64,000 bases of DNA from Treponema putidum. GTDB taxonomy: Bacteria > Spirochaetota > Spirochaetia > Treponematales > Treponemataceae. The translations under genes were made by a program, and so were the position numbers. The stretch is from contig NZ_CP009228.1 in assembly GCF_000755145.1 (NCBI RefSeq), forward strand, positions 679,827-743,826, given 5' to 3'. The notes below the pieces were generated by a model. That model had not been told where the DNA came from, made no database searches, and was given only the letters and a program-made list of their open reading frames with translations. Below are positions 34,962 to 43,802 of the stretch, piece after piece (the first letter of the stretch is position 1; each line of letters starts with the position of its first letter).

Positions 34962-35714
34962 AATATTTACTGGGAATTATTTCTTTAAATATTAAACAGC
35001 TCTTATATTTTAAAATATCGGCTGTTTTTTCTATATTCTCCTTGTTGTTTTTATTTTTAATAAAATCTTCGGTTTGGTCTCAAATAGGAAATGCGGACTA
35101 TATTTCTTATTTTTCAATTATAACTATAGTCAGTTCTTTTATCAGCGTAAATACGGATAGATATTTTCAAACGATTTATCAAACCGGTTCTATTTCCTTT
35201 CTTTTATTAAGACCGATTAATTTCGGCATTAATATCTTTTTACAAGATTTTGCAGCAGCTCTTACAAGATTTATATTAAAATCCCTGCCCTTGCTTATAG
35301 TTTTAATTTTATTTTTTGATGTGAACATCTATCACGGCATCATAAACTTATGTTTATTTATTTTTTCGGTTTTTTGTGCATATTTATTTAATTGGTTTAC
35401 GGCTTATATTATCGGTTTATGCGTATTTTTTTATGGTAACAATGAAGGCTTTATTCAAATTAAAAATATTTTATTTTTATTTTTTTCAGGTGCATTGATT
35501 CCTTTTGATTTTTTTTCCTGAAGTTTTGCAAAAAATCTTAAATTATTTACCGTTTAAAGTACTGTATCAAATTCCTATTGAGGTTTTAAATAACAGCAAT
35601 TTAAAATCATTTAATTTAATATCAAAACAATTATATTGGATATTCTTTCTTTTGGTGTTTACCTGTATTTTTCATAGGACGGCAATAAAAAAAATAGAGA
35701 TAATGGGCGGATAA
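34958..35714 (+). pseudogene. ABC-2-type permease (first), frameshifted at a T8 run
   Basis: Piece 1 (34958-35521) encodes five or so transmembrane segments (for example YFKISAVFSIFSLLFLFLI and LIVLILFFDVNIYHG) and ends at TGA just after T8 (35509-35516). Piece 2 continues in another frame to 35714 with FFPEVLQKILNYLPFKVLYQ, the conserved segment before the last helix of these permeases. Removing one T rejoins them into a ~250-residue protein reading ALIPFDFFPEVLQ. An ATG at 35505 exists but is internal to the conserved region. The next permease gene starts directly after the stop. Confidence 0.87.
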
Positions 35715-36488
35715 ATGAATTATTGTTATAAACTTTTGGTTTTAAAAATAAAAGAACAGCTTTCTTTTAAAAATGATTCTATTTTATGGTTAATTGTTAG
35801 AGCCTTAAATTCCATAATGGGAATATTGGTTCTTGTTTTTATTTTTAACAAAACTCTTGAAATAAAAGGCTTTAATAGAGAAGAGTGTTTGCTGATTTAT
35901 TCTTTATATACAATGTCAGTCGATGTTTTTTATTGCTTTTTTGCTTGGACACTTTGGTATTCAAATACTTATATACTGCAAGGTAAATTAAGTTTGGTAT
36001 TAAAACTTCCTGTTAATCCTTTTTTATATATTACCTTTGATAATTTTGCTCTATCCGAAGTCTTTGGAATTATTACCGGTTTATTAATTTTTATATATTC
36101 GGCTCATACCCTAAATTTAGGCATAATAACTATCTTATCTTTATTCTTATTTTTAAGTGCAGGAACTCTCGGCATTATCGGCATATTTTTGATAGTTTCA
36201 TCTTTTTCTATAAAATATCCTAAAATAGAAGAAGCTTTTTCACCCTTAATGGATATGCTTGATTTTGCTCAATATCCCATATCTATTTATAGTGCGTTTA
36301 TTCGATTTATTCTGACATATATATTTCCTGTTTCGATGATAGCATTTTACCCTGCGGCTTTTAGTTTATCTAAATATTCATTTAATATTAAATTTATTCT
36401 TTTACCGATATATTCCATAATTATATTTATAATCGGATATCTATTATTTATAAAAAGTATAAAAAAATATGAAGGAATAGGGTTTTAG
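35715..36488 (+). CDS. ABC-2-type permease (second)
   Basis: A 257-residue integral membrane protein with about six transmembrane helices (for example VRALNSIMGILVLVFIF and LSLFLFLSAGTLGIIGIFLI). It carries the family segment PISIYSAFIRFILTYIFPVSMIAFYP, shortened here as the P-x-S-I-Y-x-x-F pattern near residue 190. It follows the first permease with no gap and is the third subunit gene of the exporter. A MFS gene with its own AGGAGA site follows 10 bases later. Confidence 0.85.
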   Translation: MNYCYKLLVLKIKEQLSFKNDSILWLIVRALNSIMGILVLVFIFNKTLEIKGFNREECLLIYSLYTMSVDVFYCFFAWTLWYSNTYILQGKLSLVLKLPVNPFLYITFDNFALSEVFGIITGLLIFIYSAHTLNLGIITILSLFLFLSAGTLGIIGIFLIVSSFSIKYPKIEEAFSPLMDMLDFAQYPISIYSAFIRFILTYIFPVSMIAFYPAAFSLSKYSFNIKFILLPIYSIIIFIIGYLLFIKSIKKYEGIGF

Positions 36489-36498
36489 GAGAAACACA

Positions 36499-37743
36499 AT
36501 GAAGACATTTATGATTATTTGGTTCGGACAATTTATTTCGATGTTAGGTTCGGCTCTTTCTGCCTTCGGACTCGGAATATGGATTTTTCAAAAAACGGGG
36601 AGTGCAGCATCCTTTGCAATGAGTGCAGTATGCACGGTATTACCGGCTTTATTGTTTGCCCCTTTTGCAGGTTCAATTGCCGATAGAAAAAAACGTAAGG
36701 CTATTATTCTTCTTACTGACAGTATCGATGCCTTTTTAAAAATTTTAATAGTTACCCTTCTCATCTTTAACAAACTTGAACTCTGGATGGTCTACCCGTT
36801 GGTATTTATTTCAGGGACATTGGGCACATTTCAAAATCCGGCCTTTGGCGCATCTATCCCCATGCTTGTACCTACCGATAAGCTTACACGAGCTAACGGA
36901 CTTTTACAATTTTCATCTGCAATACAAAATTTATTAGCTCCTGTTATCGCAGGCTTTTTATATCCGCTGATAGAATTAAAAGGATTATTTATCATCGACT
37001 TTGTTTCATTCTTTTTTGCTTTAGCTTCCATTGCTTTTATAAAAATACCTCAGCCATTAATTGAAAAAACAAAGGACTCTTTAGTTTTAGCGGCTCTTAA
37101 AGATCTGAAATACGCATGGAAATATCTTATACAAAAAGAAGGCTTAATGCAGCTGATAGTTTTTTTTGCTTTTTTAAATTTTATTGCAAACCTTTCAATG
37201 ATTTTGTTAGGCCCGCTTATGATGAGTGTTTACAACTCTCAAGCTTACGGTAATGTACAAGCCGGTATAGGCCTTGCCATGCTTTTAGGAGGACTTTGTT
37301 CAAGCCTCATCCCCGATACTAAAAATAAAATAAAACGCATTCTTTTAATATTATCCTTGTGCAGCATAGGTCCTATAATTTCAGGAACAACACTCAACCG
37401 GATTATCATTACGGCCGGCTTTTTTATCTTTATGTTTCCCGTTCCCTATGTAAACACCCTCCTCATGTCTATTTTTCAAATTAAGATAGAAAGAAATGTT
37501 TTAGGACGAGTCGGAGCCCTTATGACTGCCATTTTAGCGGCAATTACACCGATTGCATATCTATGTGCAGGCCCCCTTGCCGATTATGTTTTTGAACCTC
37601 TTATGAATGAAAAAGGCAGAGGTATAGGCCTCATCTTTATTATATCTGGAATCTTGCTGATTATAAGCTGTCTTCTCATGCGTTTAAACAAAACCGTAAC
37701 AAGTATCGAAAAAAGACTGCCCGATTATGGAGACAATAAATAA
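36499..37743 (+). CDS. MFS transporter (drug/siderophore exporter-like)
   Basis: A 414-residue, twelve-helix major facilitator. The first cytoplasmic loop motif reads GSIADRKKRKAIIL (the G-x-x-x-D-R-x-x-R-R/K signature), and the N-terminus MIIWFGQFISMLGSALSAFGLGIWIF is typical of the EntS/NreB/macrolide-efflux branch. The second half has PVPYVNTLLMSIFQ and RVGALMTAILAAITP. Export by proton antiport is expected; the substrate is unknown. AGGAGA precedes the ATG, and it may be co-transcribed with the ABC-2 exporter genes. An intact T8 run lies at 37160-37167. Confidence 0.88.
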   Translation: MKTFMIIWFGQFISMLGSALSAFGLGIWIFQKTGSAASFAMSAVCTVLPALLFAPFAGSIADRKKRKAIILLTDSIDAFLKILIVTLLIFNKLELWMVYPLVFISGTLGTFQNPAFGASIPMLVPTDKLTRANGLLQFSSAIQNLLAPVIAGFLYPLIELKGLFIIDFVSFFFALASIAFIKIPQPLIEKTKDSLVLAALKDLKYAWKYLIQKEGLMQLIVFFAFLNFIANLSMILLGPLMMSVYNSQAYGNVQAGIGLAMLLGGLCSSLIPDTKNKIKRILLILSLCSIGPIISGTTLNRIIITAGFFIFMFPVPYVNTLLMSIFQIKIERNVLGRVGALMTAILAAITPIAYLCAGPLADYVFEPLMNEKGRGIGLIFIISGILLIISCLLMRLNKTVTSIEKRLPDYGDNK

Positions 37744-37862
37744 ACTTCTCTAAAATTAAAAAAATACTTTTTAGCTGGAAAAATTTTAATACCTGTGTTA
37801 CAATTATTTTATGATCTAGTGGATAATGCTTTAGATCCAATATTTTTTATGGAGGAAATTGA

Positions 37863-39326
37863 ATGAAACGTATTAAAGTTTTTTCGGCAATGCTTATCAT
37901 TTTAATGCTGATAAGCCCTGTGTTTGCCGAATCCACACCTGTTCCGGGATTGAGCTTTTTTAAACTTGACAACGGTTTGGAGCTCTTCGTACTCGAAAAC
38001 CATGCAGTGCCTCTTACCCGTATTCAGGTTACTTTTAGGTGCGGTGCCCTTACCCAAACACCGGAAACTTGCGGCATTTTCCATTTATATGAGCACATGC
38101 TCTTTAAAGGAAATAAAAAGTATCAAACAGAAACTCAATTTGCTGCAGCCATGACGGAGCTGGGTGTAGCAGGCTGGAACGGAGGAACTTCCACCGAATA
38201 TGTAACCTACTACATAACCTTACCGTCCGAAAAAACCGATAAGGGCTTGGAGTTTTGGTCTTATGCAATGCGCTATCCTCTTTTCGATAAAGAAGAACTT
38301 GAAATCGAAAAAGATGTAGTATGCAACGAAATCAACGGAAACAGGGCTAATCCGGGAGTGCCTATTTCCGAAACTTTAACAAAAAGAATGTTTTCAAAAT
38401 ATCCGTGGAGGCGTGATGTCGGAGGATATGATGAGGTCATCAGAGCTGCAACGCCCGAAATGCTTAAAGAGATGCAAAAGACTTATTATATTCCCAATAA
38501 TGCGGCAATCTTTGTTGCAGGTGATGTAAATCCTAAAGATGTTTACGATGAAGTAAAAAAATACTACGGCGATTGGGAAAGAGGTAAAGACCCTTGGAAT
38601 CCCATGCCTGATCCTCAAGCTTTCCCTGCTATAAAAGAACCGCTTTATCTCGTATATCCGGATCCCAGTTTCTATAAAGGTATGGTTGTTTTTTATATGT
38701 ACATGAGGGGACCGGATGTAGTTAGGGAACCCAAACCGACTTATGCAGCCGATATTTGGGGCTCGCTCTATGGGCTGCCGGCAGGTAAATTTAAAAAGAA
38801 TATCTTTGAAGCCGTTCCAAGTCTTTATGAAAAAGATCAGACTTGGGCAAATTATTATACCCAAAGGGATGGAGGTCAAATCAGCTTCGGCACAGTAGCC
38901 TTTGTTGATCTTTCAAGTCCGACGGGAAAACGTGCTAAAGATTTTCAAAAAGCAATCTATGCCGAAATCGAAAAAACAAAGAATGATGCCGCCTATTTTG
39001 AAAAAAAAGAATTTGAAATTGTAAAAAGCCAATTAGAAGACGCTGAAATTTTAAACTTGGAAAAACCGGATGACTTTGTTGAAACTCTATCTTTTTGGTG
39101 GTCATCAGCCTCTGCCGATTATTTTTTCAATTATCTTAAAAATATGAATAAAGTAACGAAGGCCGACATCGATTCATTTTTACAAAAATATATTTTGGAA
39201 AATCAGCCGATTATCATTGTAAGAATGAATACCGAAGACTACAAAAACGAAATAGAAGCATTTAAACAAGAAAATTTTGATCTTATAACCAGAGAAAATT
39301 GCTTTTGGTGGGGAGATAAAAAATGA
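37863..39326 (+). CDS. Secreted M16 zinc protease, catalytic member of a pair
   Basis: A 487-residue protein with a signal peptide (about residues 1-22, ending VFAES). The inverted zinc motif HLYEH lies at residues 74-78 (His74, Glu77, His78), and EIEKDVVCNEINGNR supplies the third ligand near Glu156, so the site is complete. The rest has the two-lobed M16 fold with the AIFVAGDVNPKDV segment. It is expected to be periplasmic and to degrade peptides. GGAGG precedes the ATG. The next gene overlaps by 4 bases and encodes an M16 protein without the zinc motif; such pairs usually form one two-chain protease. Confidence 0.92.
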   Translation: MKRIKVFSAMLIILMLISPVFAESTPVPGLSFFKLDNGLELFVLENHAVPLTRIQVTFRCGALTQTPETCGIFHLYEHMLFKGNKKYQTETQFAAAMTELGVAGWNGGTSTEYVTYYITLPSEKTDKGLEFWSYAMRYPLFDKEELEIEKDVVCNEINGNRANPGVPISETLTKRMFSKYPWRRDVGGYDEVIRAATPEMLKEMQKTYYIPNNAAIFVAGDVNPKDVYDEVKKYYGDWERGKDPWNPMPDPQAFPAIKEPLYLVYPDPSFYKGMVVFYMYMRGPDVVREPKPTYAADIWGSLYGLPAGKFKKNIFEAVPSLYEKDQTWANYYTQRDGGQISFGTVAFVDLSSPTGKRAKDFQKAIYAEIEKTKNDAAYFEKKEFEIVKSQLEDAEILNLEKPDDFVETLSFWWSSASADYFFNYLKNMNKVTKADIDSFLQKYILENQPIIIVRMNTEDYKNEIEAFKQENFDLITRENCFWWGDKK

Positions 39327-40822
39327 AAAAAAAGATATTTATTACACTATGTATAATTGTATTGTTGTTTTCATGTAAAACAACTCCGCCTGCTCCGAAG
39401 ATTGAGGGACTTGAAACTGCAAGCAGTTTTATGAAGTCCAATGTTCCCTTGATAAGCGAATACAGCTTGGATAACGGTATCAAGGTAATTGTAAAAAAAC
39501 AGGATACCAATAGAATCTTCACGCTGAACGTTGTTTACTCAGGCGGACTTGCCCTTATTCCGGAAGGAAAAGACGGTTTGGAATCCCTAACCTTGAGTAT
39601 GATGCTTCGGGGCTCAAAAAAATATTCTTATGAAGACATAAAAAAAATATCTTCAGAAAACTCAAGTGCTATGAGCGCAAATACAGGTATAGATCTTTCA
39701 TGGCTCAATTTAACAACAATAGATAAATATTGGAATCAAATGCTCGATGTTTTTACCGATTCGATTATGAATCCCGTCTTTGATGAAAAAGAATTAGAGC
39801 TTGTAAAGAAAGCGGCTTTGATGGATATTAAAAAAAGAATGAGCGATCCTTATGATTTTACCGTAACAAAGCTTCACGAAAAAACTTTTAAGGGTCATCC
39901 TTATTCTATCGAAAAGGACGGAACGGAAAGCTCCGTTTCGGCTATGAAAATCGAAGACTTAAAGCAATGGTATACAGAAAAACTTACAGCCGACAGAATG
40001 TTCATCGTTGCAGTCGGAAACTTTAAGCCCTCAAGCCTAATTGCACAATTAAATAAAACCATAGGCAAAATTCCTGTAAAGCAAAATGAGATACCTGAAG
40101 TAAAAAAGCTTGACATAAAACAAAATCTTTTTACGGAAGCCTTTGAGGAGTCTAAGGGGATTGCTTACATAAGAGGCGACTATATAATTCCGCCCGTACA
40201 ATCAAAAGATTTTACAACATTAAGATTTACTTACACAATCTTAAACGAACTTCTTTTTGAAATTGTAAGAACCCAAAATGCAGCCTGCTATTCGGTATGG
40301 ACAAACGCACACGGATTTAATTCAACTTACGGCTCCCTTGTTGTCTTTAAATCGGATAAACCTACAAAAGCAAAGACAACCTTTGATGAAGCGATTGCAG
40401 TATTAGCTTCAGGACAAACAATTAATCTAAAGGGGCAGGGAATAAAATCAGGCGAAGGAAGCGTAACACAATCCAGCGGAAATACTTATGCACCCATTGC
40501 CGAAAACCTTGAAGCCTATAAATCCAAATTTATCAATGGTTTTTTCGGGAACCAACTTACCAATTCGGATGCAGCAGCTCAAATTATGTACAGCCAAGCT
40601 TATTATGGAAATCCTTATGAATATTTAAAAATGATAGACAATATAAATGCAATTACATCTGAGGATATAATAAGGGTTACAAATGATTATATAGTAAACG
40701 GAAAGGTTAGCTGGATGGTAGTTGCCGATAAAGAAACATTGTCAAAACTGGATAAATCCAAGTTTATGAAATTTACCGGGAACATAAAAAATAAAAACGT
40801 TAAGGTAATCCAAAAACCTTAA
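39323..40822 (+). CDS. M16-family lipoprotein without zinc site (non-catalytic partner)
   Basis: A 499-residue protein with a lipoprotein signal (LLFSC, Cys18). The M16 core is clear (SEYSLDNGIKVIVKKQD, the LIPEGKDGLESLTLSMMLRG position where HxxEH would be, and FIVAVGNFKPSSLIAQL), but the zinc motif is replaced by GLESL. Catalytically empty M16 subunits pair with an active subunit to close the chamber and choose substrates. Here the active partner is the overlapping upstream gene. Membrane anchoring through its lipid would hold the pair at the envelope (inference). A terminator follows. Confidence 0.9.
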   Translation: MKKKIFITLCIIVLLFSCKTTPPAPKIEGLETASSFMKSNVPLISEYSLDNGIKVIVKKQDTNRIFTLNVVYSGGLALIPEGKDGLESLTLSMMLRGSKKYSYEDIKKISSENSSAMSANTGIDLSWLNLTTIDKYWNQMLDVFTDSIMNPVFDEKELELVKKAALMDIKKRMSDPYDFTVTKLHEKTFKGHPYSIEKDGTESSVSAMKIEDLKQWYTEKLTADRMFIVAVGNFKPSSLIAQLNKTIGKIPVKQNEIPEVKKLDIKQNLFTEAFEESKGIAYIRGDYIIPPVQSKDFTTLRFTYTILNELLFEIVRTQNAACYSVWTNAHGFNSTYGSLVVFKSDKPTKAKTTFDEAIAVLASGQTINLKGQGIKSGEGSVTQSSGNTYAPIAENLEAYKSKFINGFFGNQLTNSDAAAQIMYSQAYYGNPYEYLKMIDNINAITSEDIIRVTNDYIVNGKVSWMVVADKETLSKLDKSKFMKFTGNIKNKNVKVIQKP

Positions 40823-40839
40823 TTCAAAATTAAAAGTCG

Positions 40840-40882
40840 AGACCGATTAAAAGATTAAAAATCTTTATCGGTCTTGATTTTT
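40840..40882 (+). terminator. Rho-independent terminator after the M16 pair
   Basis: GACCGATTAAAAGAT, loop TAAAA, ATCTTTATCGGTC (one bulge), then TTGATTTTT. Confidence 0.8.
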
Positions 40883-40948
40883 AATATCCTTAGTATTATA
40901 CTAAACGATAACAAATTAATTTACAAATAAAATAAATAAGGAAAGAAA

Positions 40949-41704
40949 ATGAAAAAGGCCATCGTAATTGCAAGTTTTGGAACAAGCTATACCGAAACAA
41001 GAAAAAAAACTATAGACGTTATCGAAAAAGAAATCAAAGAGAATTTTAAAGATTATGAAATTTTTCACACCTATACATCCCGCATGGTAAGAGGAATTTT
41101 AAAAAAGAGGGATTCTATAAATATTCCATCTCCTAAAGAACTCATAGATAATTTAAAGGAGCAAGGTTTTTCTGAAATTTACATACAGCCTACCCATATA
41201 ATCCCCGGAGAAGAATATGAAAAACTTTTATTTGAAAATACGGTTCTAGGGCTTCCCCTACTCCACGAAAAAGCAAACTTGGATGAAATTATAAAAGATC
41301 TTGAGTTAAAAAAGCCCCAAGATGATACGGCAATAGTTTTTATGGGACATGGTTCTTCACATGAGGCAGATAAATTCTACGAGATCATGCAAAATAAACT
41401 CAATTCGCAAGGTCTTGAAAATGTCTTGATAGGAACAGTTGAAGGCTCCGTAGAACTAAAAGATATCTTGCCTATTCTTGCCGAACGCAAAATAAAAAAA
41501 ATTGAACTTTACCCGTTTATGATGGTTGCAGGCGACCATGCACATAACGATATGGCAGGAGATGAAGAAGACAGCTGGTACACCATTTTAAAAAATGAAG
41601 GCTACGAAGTTAATGCAAATCTAAAAGGTCTAGGCGAATATCCCATGATCCGTAAAATTATTTATAAATCTTTAGAAAATACAATAAATCTAAACCGAGG
41701 TTAA
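40949..41704 (+). CDS. cbiK: Sirohydrochlorin cobaltochelatase, CbiK type
   Basis: A 251-residue class II chelatase of the anaerobic cobalamin route, which inserts Co(II) into sirohydrochlorin. It starts with the family strand AIVIASFGTSYTETRKKTI and has two metal-site histidines in VFMGHGSSHEAD and MVAGDHAHNDMAGDE, the hallmark pair of CbiK. There is no signal peptide. GGAAAG precedes the ATG. It is followed by cbiL-like and cbiA-like genes with 1- and 3-base gaps. No cobalamin riboswitch was recognised upstream. Insertion of Fe or Ni instead cannot be excluded from sequence alone. Confidence 0.9.
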   Translation: MKKAIVIASFGTSYTETRKKTIDVIEKEIKENFKDYEIFHTYTSRMVRGILKKRDSINIPSPKELIDNLKEQGFSEIYIQPTHIIPGEEYEKLLFENTVLGLPLLHEKANLDEIIKDLELKKPQDDTAIVFMGHGSSHEADKFYEIMQNKLNSQGLENVLIGTVEGSVELKDILPILAERKIKKIELYPFMMVAGDHAHNDMAGDEEDSWYTILKNEGYEVNANLKGLGEYPMIRKIIYKSLENTINLNRG

Positions 41705-41705
41705 A

Positions 41706-42374
41706 ATGAAAAATATTTTTGCCGTAGGAACAGGACCCGGAGCCCCTGAATATCTTACATTACAGGCAGTAAAAACTCTTGAAAATGCAGACCTCATTTT
41801 TGCTTCTAACAACAAGGGAAAGAATATGGCCTTAGATACGGTAAAAGATTTTATAAAGAGTAAAAAAGTTTTGCTTCTTGATTTTCCTATGGGCTTTGTA
41901 TCTGAAGAAGATTATAAAATTCAAGCTGAAAACATAATAGAAAAAACAAAAGAAAATTCTAACACTGTTATTTTAACTATAGGCGATCCTACGATATACA
42001 GTACCTTTATTTACATGATGCCCTATTTTAAAATACCCGAAATCAATTTACAAATTATTTCAGGAATTCCTTCTGCAGTGGCTGCTGCAGGAAGAGCACA
42101 AATTCCTCTTGCGGAAAAAGGCGAGGTACTTACAATCACCGATCATTTAAATGAAAAAATTTTAAATTCATCTTCATCTATTGCTCTTTTAAAAACATTC
42201 AAACAAAAAAATCTTATAATAAAAGAATTTGAAAAAAAAGGTTTTGACTATGTTTACATAAAAAGGGCAACAATGGAACATGAATCAATCCTCTTCAAAG
42301 ATAAAAAAGAAAAAATTTTAGAAGATGAAGATTATATATCCTTAATCATTGCCCGCAAACAAAAAGGAATATAG
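41706..42374 (+). CDS. cbiL: Tetrapyrrole methylase, CbiL/CobI-like (precorrin/cobalt-factor II C20-methyltransferase)
   Basis: A 222-residue SAM-dependent tetrapyrrole methylase. It has the N-terminal AVGTGPGAPEYLTLQAV motif, the substrate-loop signature IGDPTIYSTF that is specific for the C20 branch, and IISGIPSAVAAAGRA. The family adds a methyl group at C20 of (cobalt-)factor II, the step after cobalt insertion by CbiK, which is the gene just upstream. The rest of the ring-contraction pathway (cbiH, F, G, D, J, E, C, T) is not in this window. Confidence 0.87.
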   Translation: MKNIFAVGTGPGAPEYLTLQAVKTLENADLIFASNNKGKNMALDTVKDFIKSKKVLLLDFPMGFVSEEDYKIQAENIIEKTKENSNTVILTIGDPTIYSTFIYMMPYFKIPEINLQIISGIPSAVAAAGRAQIPLAEKGEVLTITDHLNEKILNSSSSIALLKTFKQKNLIIKEFEKKGFDYVYIKRATMEHESILFKDKKEKILEDEDYISLIIARKQKGI

Positions 42375-42377
42375 AAG

Positions 42378-43667
42378 ATGAAAGGCATAATGATATCTGC
42401 ACCGAACAGCAATTCGGGGAAAACGGTAATTACAGCAGCTCTTCTTTATTCTTTAAAAAAAGAAGGCTTTGATATTGCGGCTTTTAAAACAGGTCCCGAT
42501 CAGGTTGACCGTAAAATACTGGAAATTATCTCAGGCAAAAGAGCCGGAAATCTCGACCCCTTTATGATGGGACAAAAAGGTATGGAGTTTTCACTTAATA
42601 TTTCCAATTCGGAATACGCCCTTATTGAGGGAGTAATGGGTTGCTTTGACGGAATGGGAGCTACCTCAGAAAATTCTTCCTTTGACACGGCAGAAAAAAT
42701 CGGGAGCGATATTGTATTGGTTTACTCGCCGCAGGGCGAAATGTTTACGCTTATTCCAAAACTCAAAGGAATGATTGAATTTTCAAAAAACAGAATAAAA
42801 GGAATTATACTTAATAAGCTAAATCCTAAACTTTTTCCACTTTATAAAAAAATGATTGAGGATAATCTTAAACTGCAAGTCTTAGGTTTTTTTCCTAAAG
42901 TTTCCGAGTTTGAAATTAAGGAATCAAATCTGGGGCTGGACATAGACGACAGGTTAAAGGAAGAACACTTTTTAGATGTTCTATATAAAATCGTAAAAGA
43001 AAATATAGATATAAAAAATTTTTTAAATTTATTTAAGCCCCTTAAAACAGGCAGCAAGGTAGAAATAAAAAAAACAAAAATGCGTACATCCATTGCAATG
43101 GATGAAGCCTTTAATTTATATTATTCCGAAAATTTATTTTTACTTGAAAACAGCACGGAGGTGAGTTATTTTTCTCCGCTTAAAGATAGTAAACTGCCGG
43201 ACTGCGACTTTCTATATTTCGGAAACGGCCAAATAAATAAATATAAAGAAGCCCTTTCTCAAAATATTAAAATGAAAACTGCAATAAAAAAATTCGCCGA
43301 AGCCGGCGGAAAAATCCTAGCTGAAGGCGAAGGTCTTTCCTATCTTTTTGAACAGCTTAACGGTTTTAAAATGTGCGGAATTTTTCAAGGTTCCGTTGAG
43401 AGCACAAGCACTCTGCAAAATTTCGGATATAAACAGCTTGAATTTATGCAAGACTGCATTTTAGGAAAAAAAGGAACAATCTTAAATGCCGCCGAATATC
43501 ATAAATCAAAAGCATCAACTGAAATTCCGCCCATTTTCACAGTTAAAAAACCTTACTCAACTTTGAGTTTTAAAGATGCTTATGTATACAAAAATTGTCT
43601 AGGTCTTTTTCAAAACATTAATTTTACCTATAGCCTTGAAAATTTTTATAATTTAATAAAAATTTAA
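42378..43667 (+). CDS. CbiA/CobB-like cobyrinate a,c-diamide synthase with missing amidotransferase Cys
   Basis: A 429-residue protein with the two-part CbiA layout. The N-terminal dethiobiotin-synthetase-like ATPase has P-loop SAPNSNSGKTVI, GPDQVDRKILE and LIEGVMGCFDGM. The C-terminal class I glutamine-amidotransferase-like domain is divergent: the nucleophile region that normally reads AECGG is AEGEG (residues 315-319), so the catalytic Cys is Gly317. A candidate His remains in AAEYHKS. The protein may use free ammonia or have another role. It is the third gene of the cbiK/cbiL cluster, 3 bases after cbiL. A close alternative is the nickel-sirohydrochlorin diamide synthase family (CfbB), also CbiA-like. 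Confidence 0.75.
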   Translation: MKGIMISAPNSNSGKTVITAALLYSLKKEGFDIAAFKTGPDQVDRKILEIISGKRAGNLDPFMMGQKGMEFSLNISNSEYALIEGVMGCFDGMGATSENSSFDTAEKIGSDIVLVYSPQGEMFTLIPKLKGMIEFSKNRIKGIILNKLNPKLFPLYKKMIEDNLKLQVLGFFPKVSEFEIKESNLGLDIDDRLKEEHFLDVLYKIVKENIDIKNFLNLFKPLKTGSKVEIKKTKMRTSIAMDEAFNLYYSENLFLLENSTEVSYFSPLKDSKLPDCDFLYFGNGQINKYKEALSQNIKMKTAIKKFAEAGGKILAEGEGLSYLFEQLNGFKMCGIFQGSVESTSTLQNFGYKQLEFMQDCILGKKGTILNAAEYHKSKASTEIPPIFTVKKPYSTLSFKDAYVYKNCLGLFQNINFTYSLENFYNLIKI

Positions 43668-43730
43668 ATTGTAAGTTTTATTTTTCTAAAAAAATATATT
43701 GACACACTATTATAAAAGTGCAGAGGAGGC

Positions 43731-43759
43731 TAGAATATAATTTCATAAATTGTTATAAT
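43731..43759 (+). promoter_or_regulatory. Promoter of glyA
   Basis: TAGAAT (43731-43736), 17 bp, TATAAT (43754-43759). The ~38-nt leader carries a TTTTTATGGGAG box before the ATG. No glycine or tetrahydrofolate riboswitch was recognised. Confidence 0.55.
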
Positions 43760-43802
43760 GATAAAGTAATAGTATAAAACACATTTTTATGGGAGTTATA
43801 GT

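Noticed and set aside
35505-35714. Independent 69-residue membrane protein
   Set aside because: Its first residues are the conserved end segment of the preceding permease in another frame; a one-base frameshift explains it better.
40883-40948. Cobalamin riboswitch before cbiK
   Set aside because: The gap is only ~65 bases after the terminator and lacks the conserved B12-box; too short for the aptamer.
43668-43802. Glycine or tetrahydrofolate riboswitch before glyA
   Set aside because: An AGAGGAGG stretch is present, but no paired arms or conserved aptamer sequence could be recognised; it lies upstream of the predicted -10.
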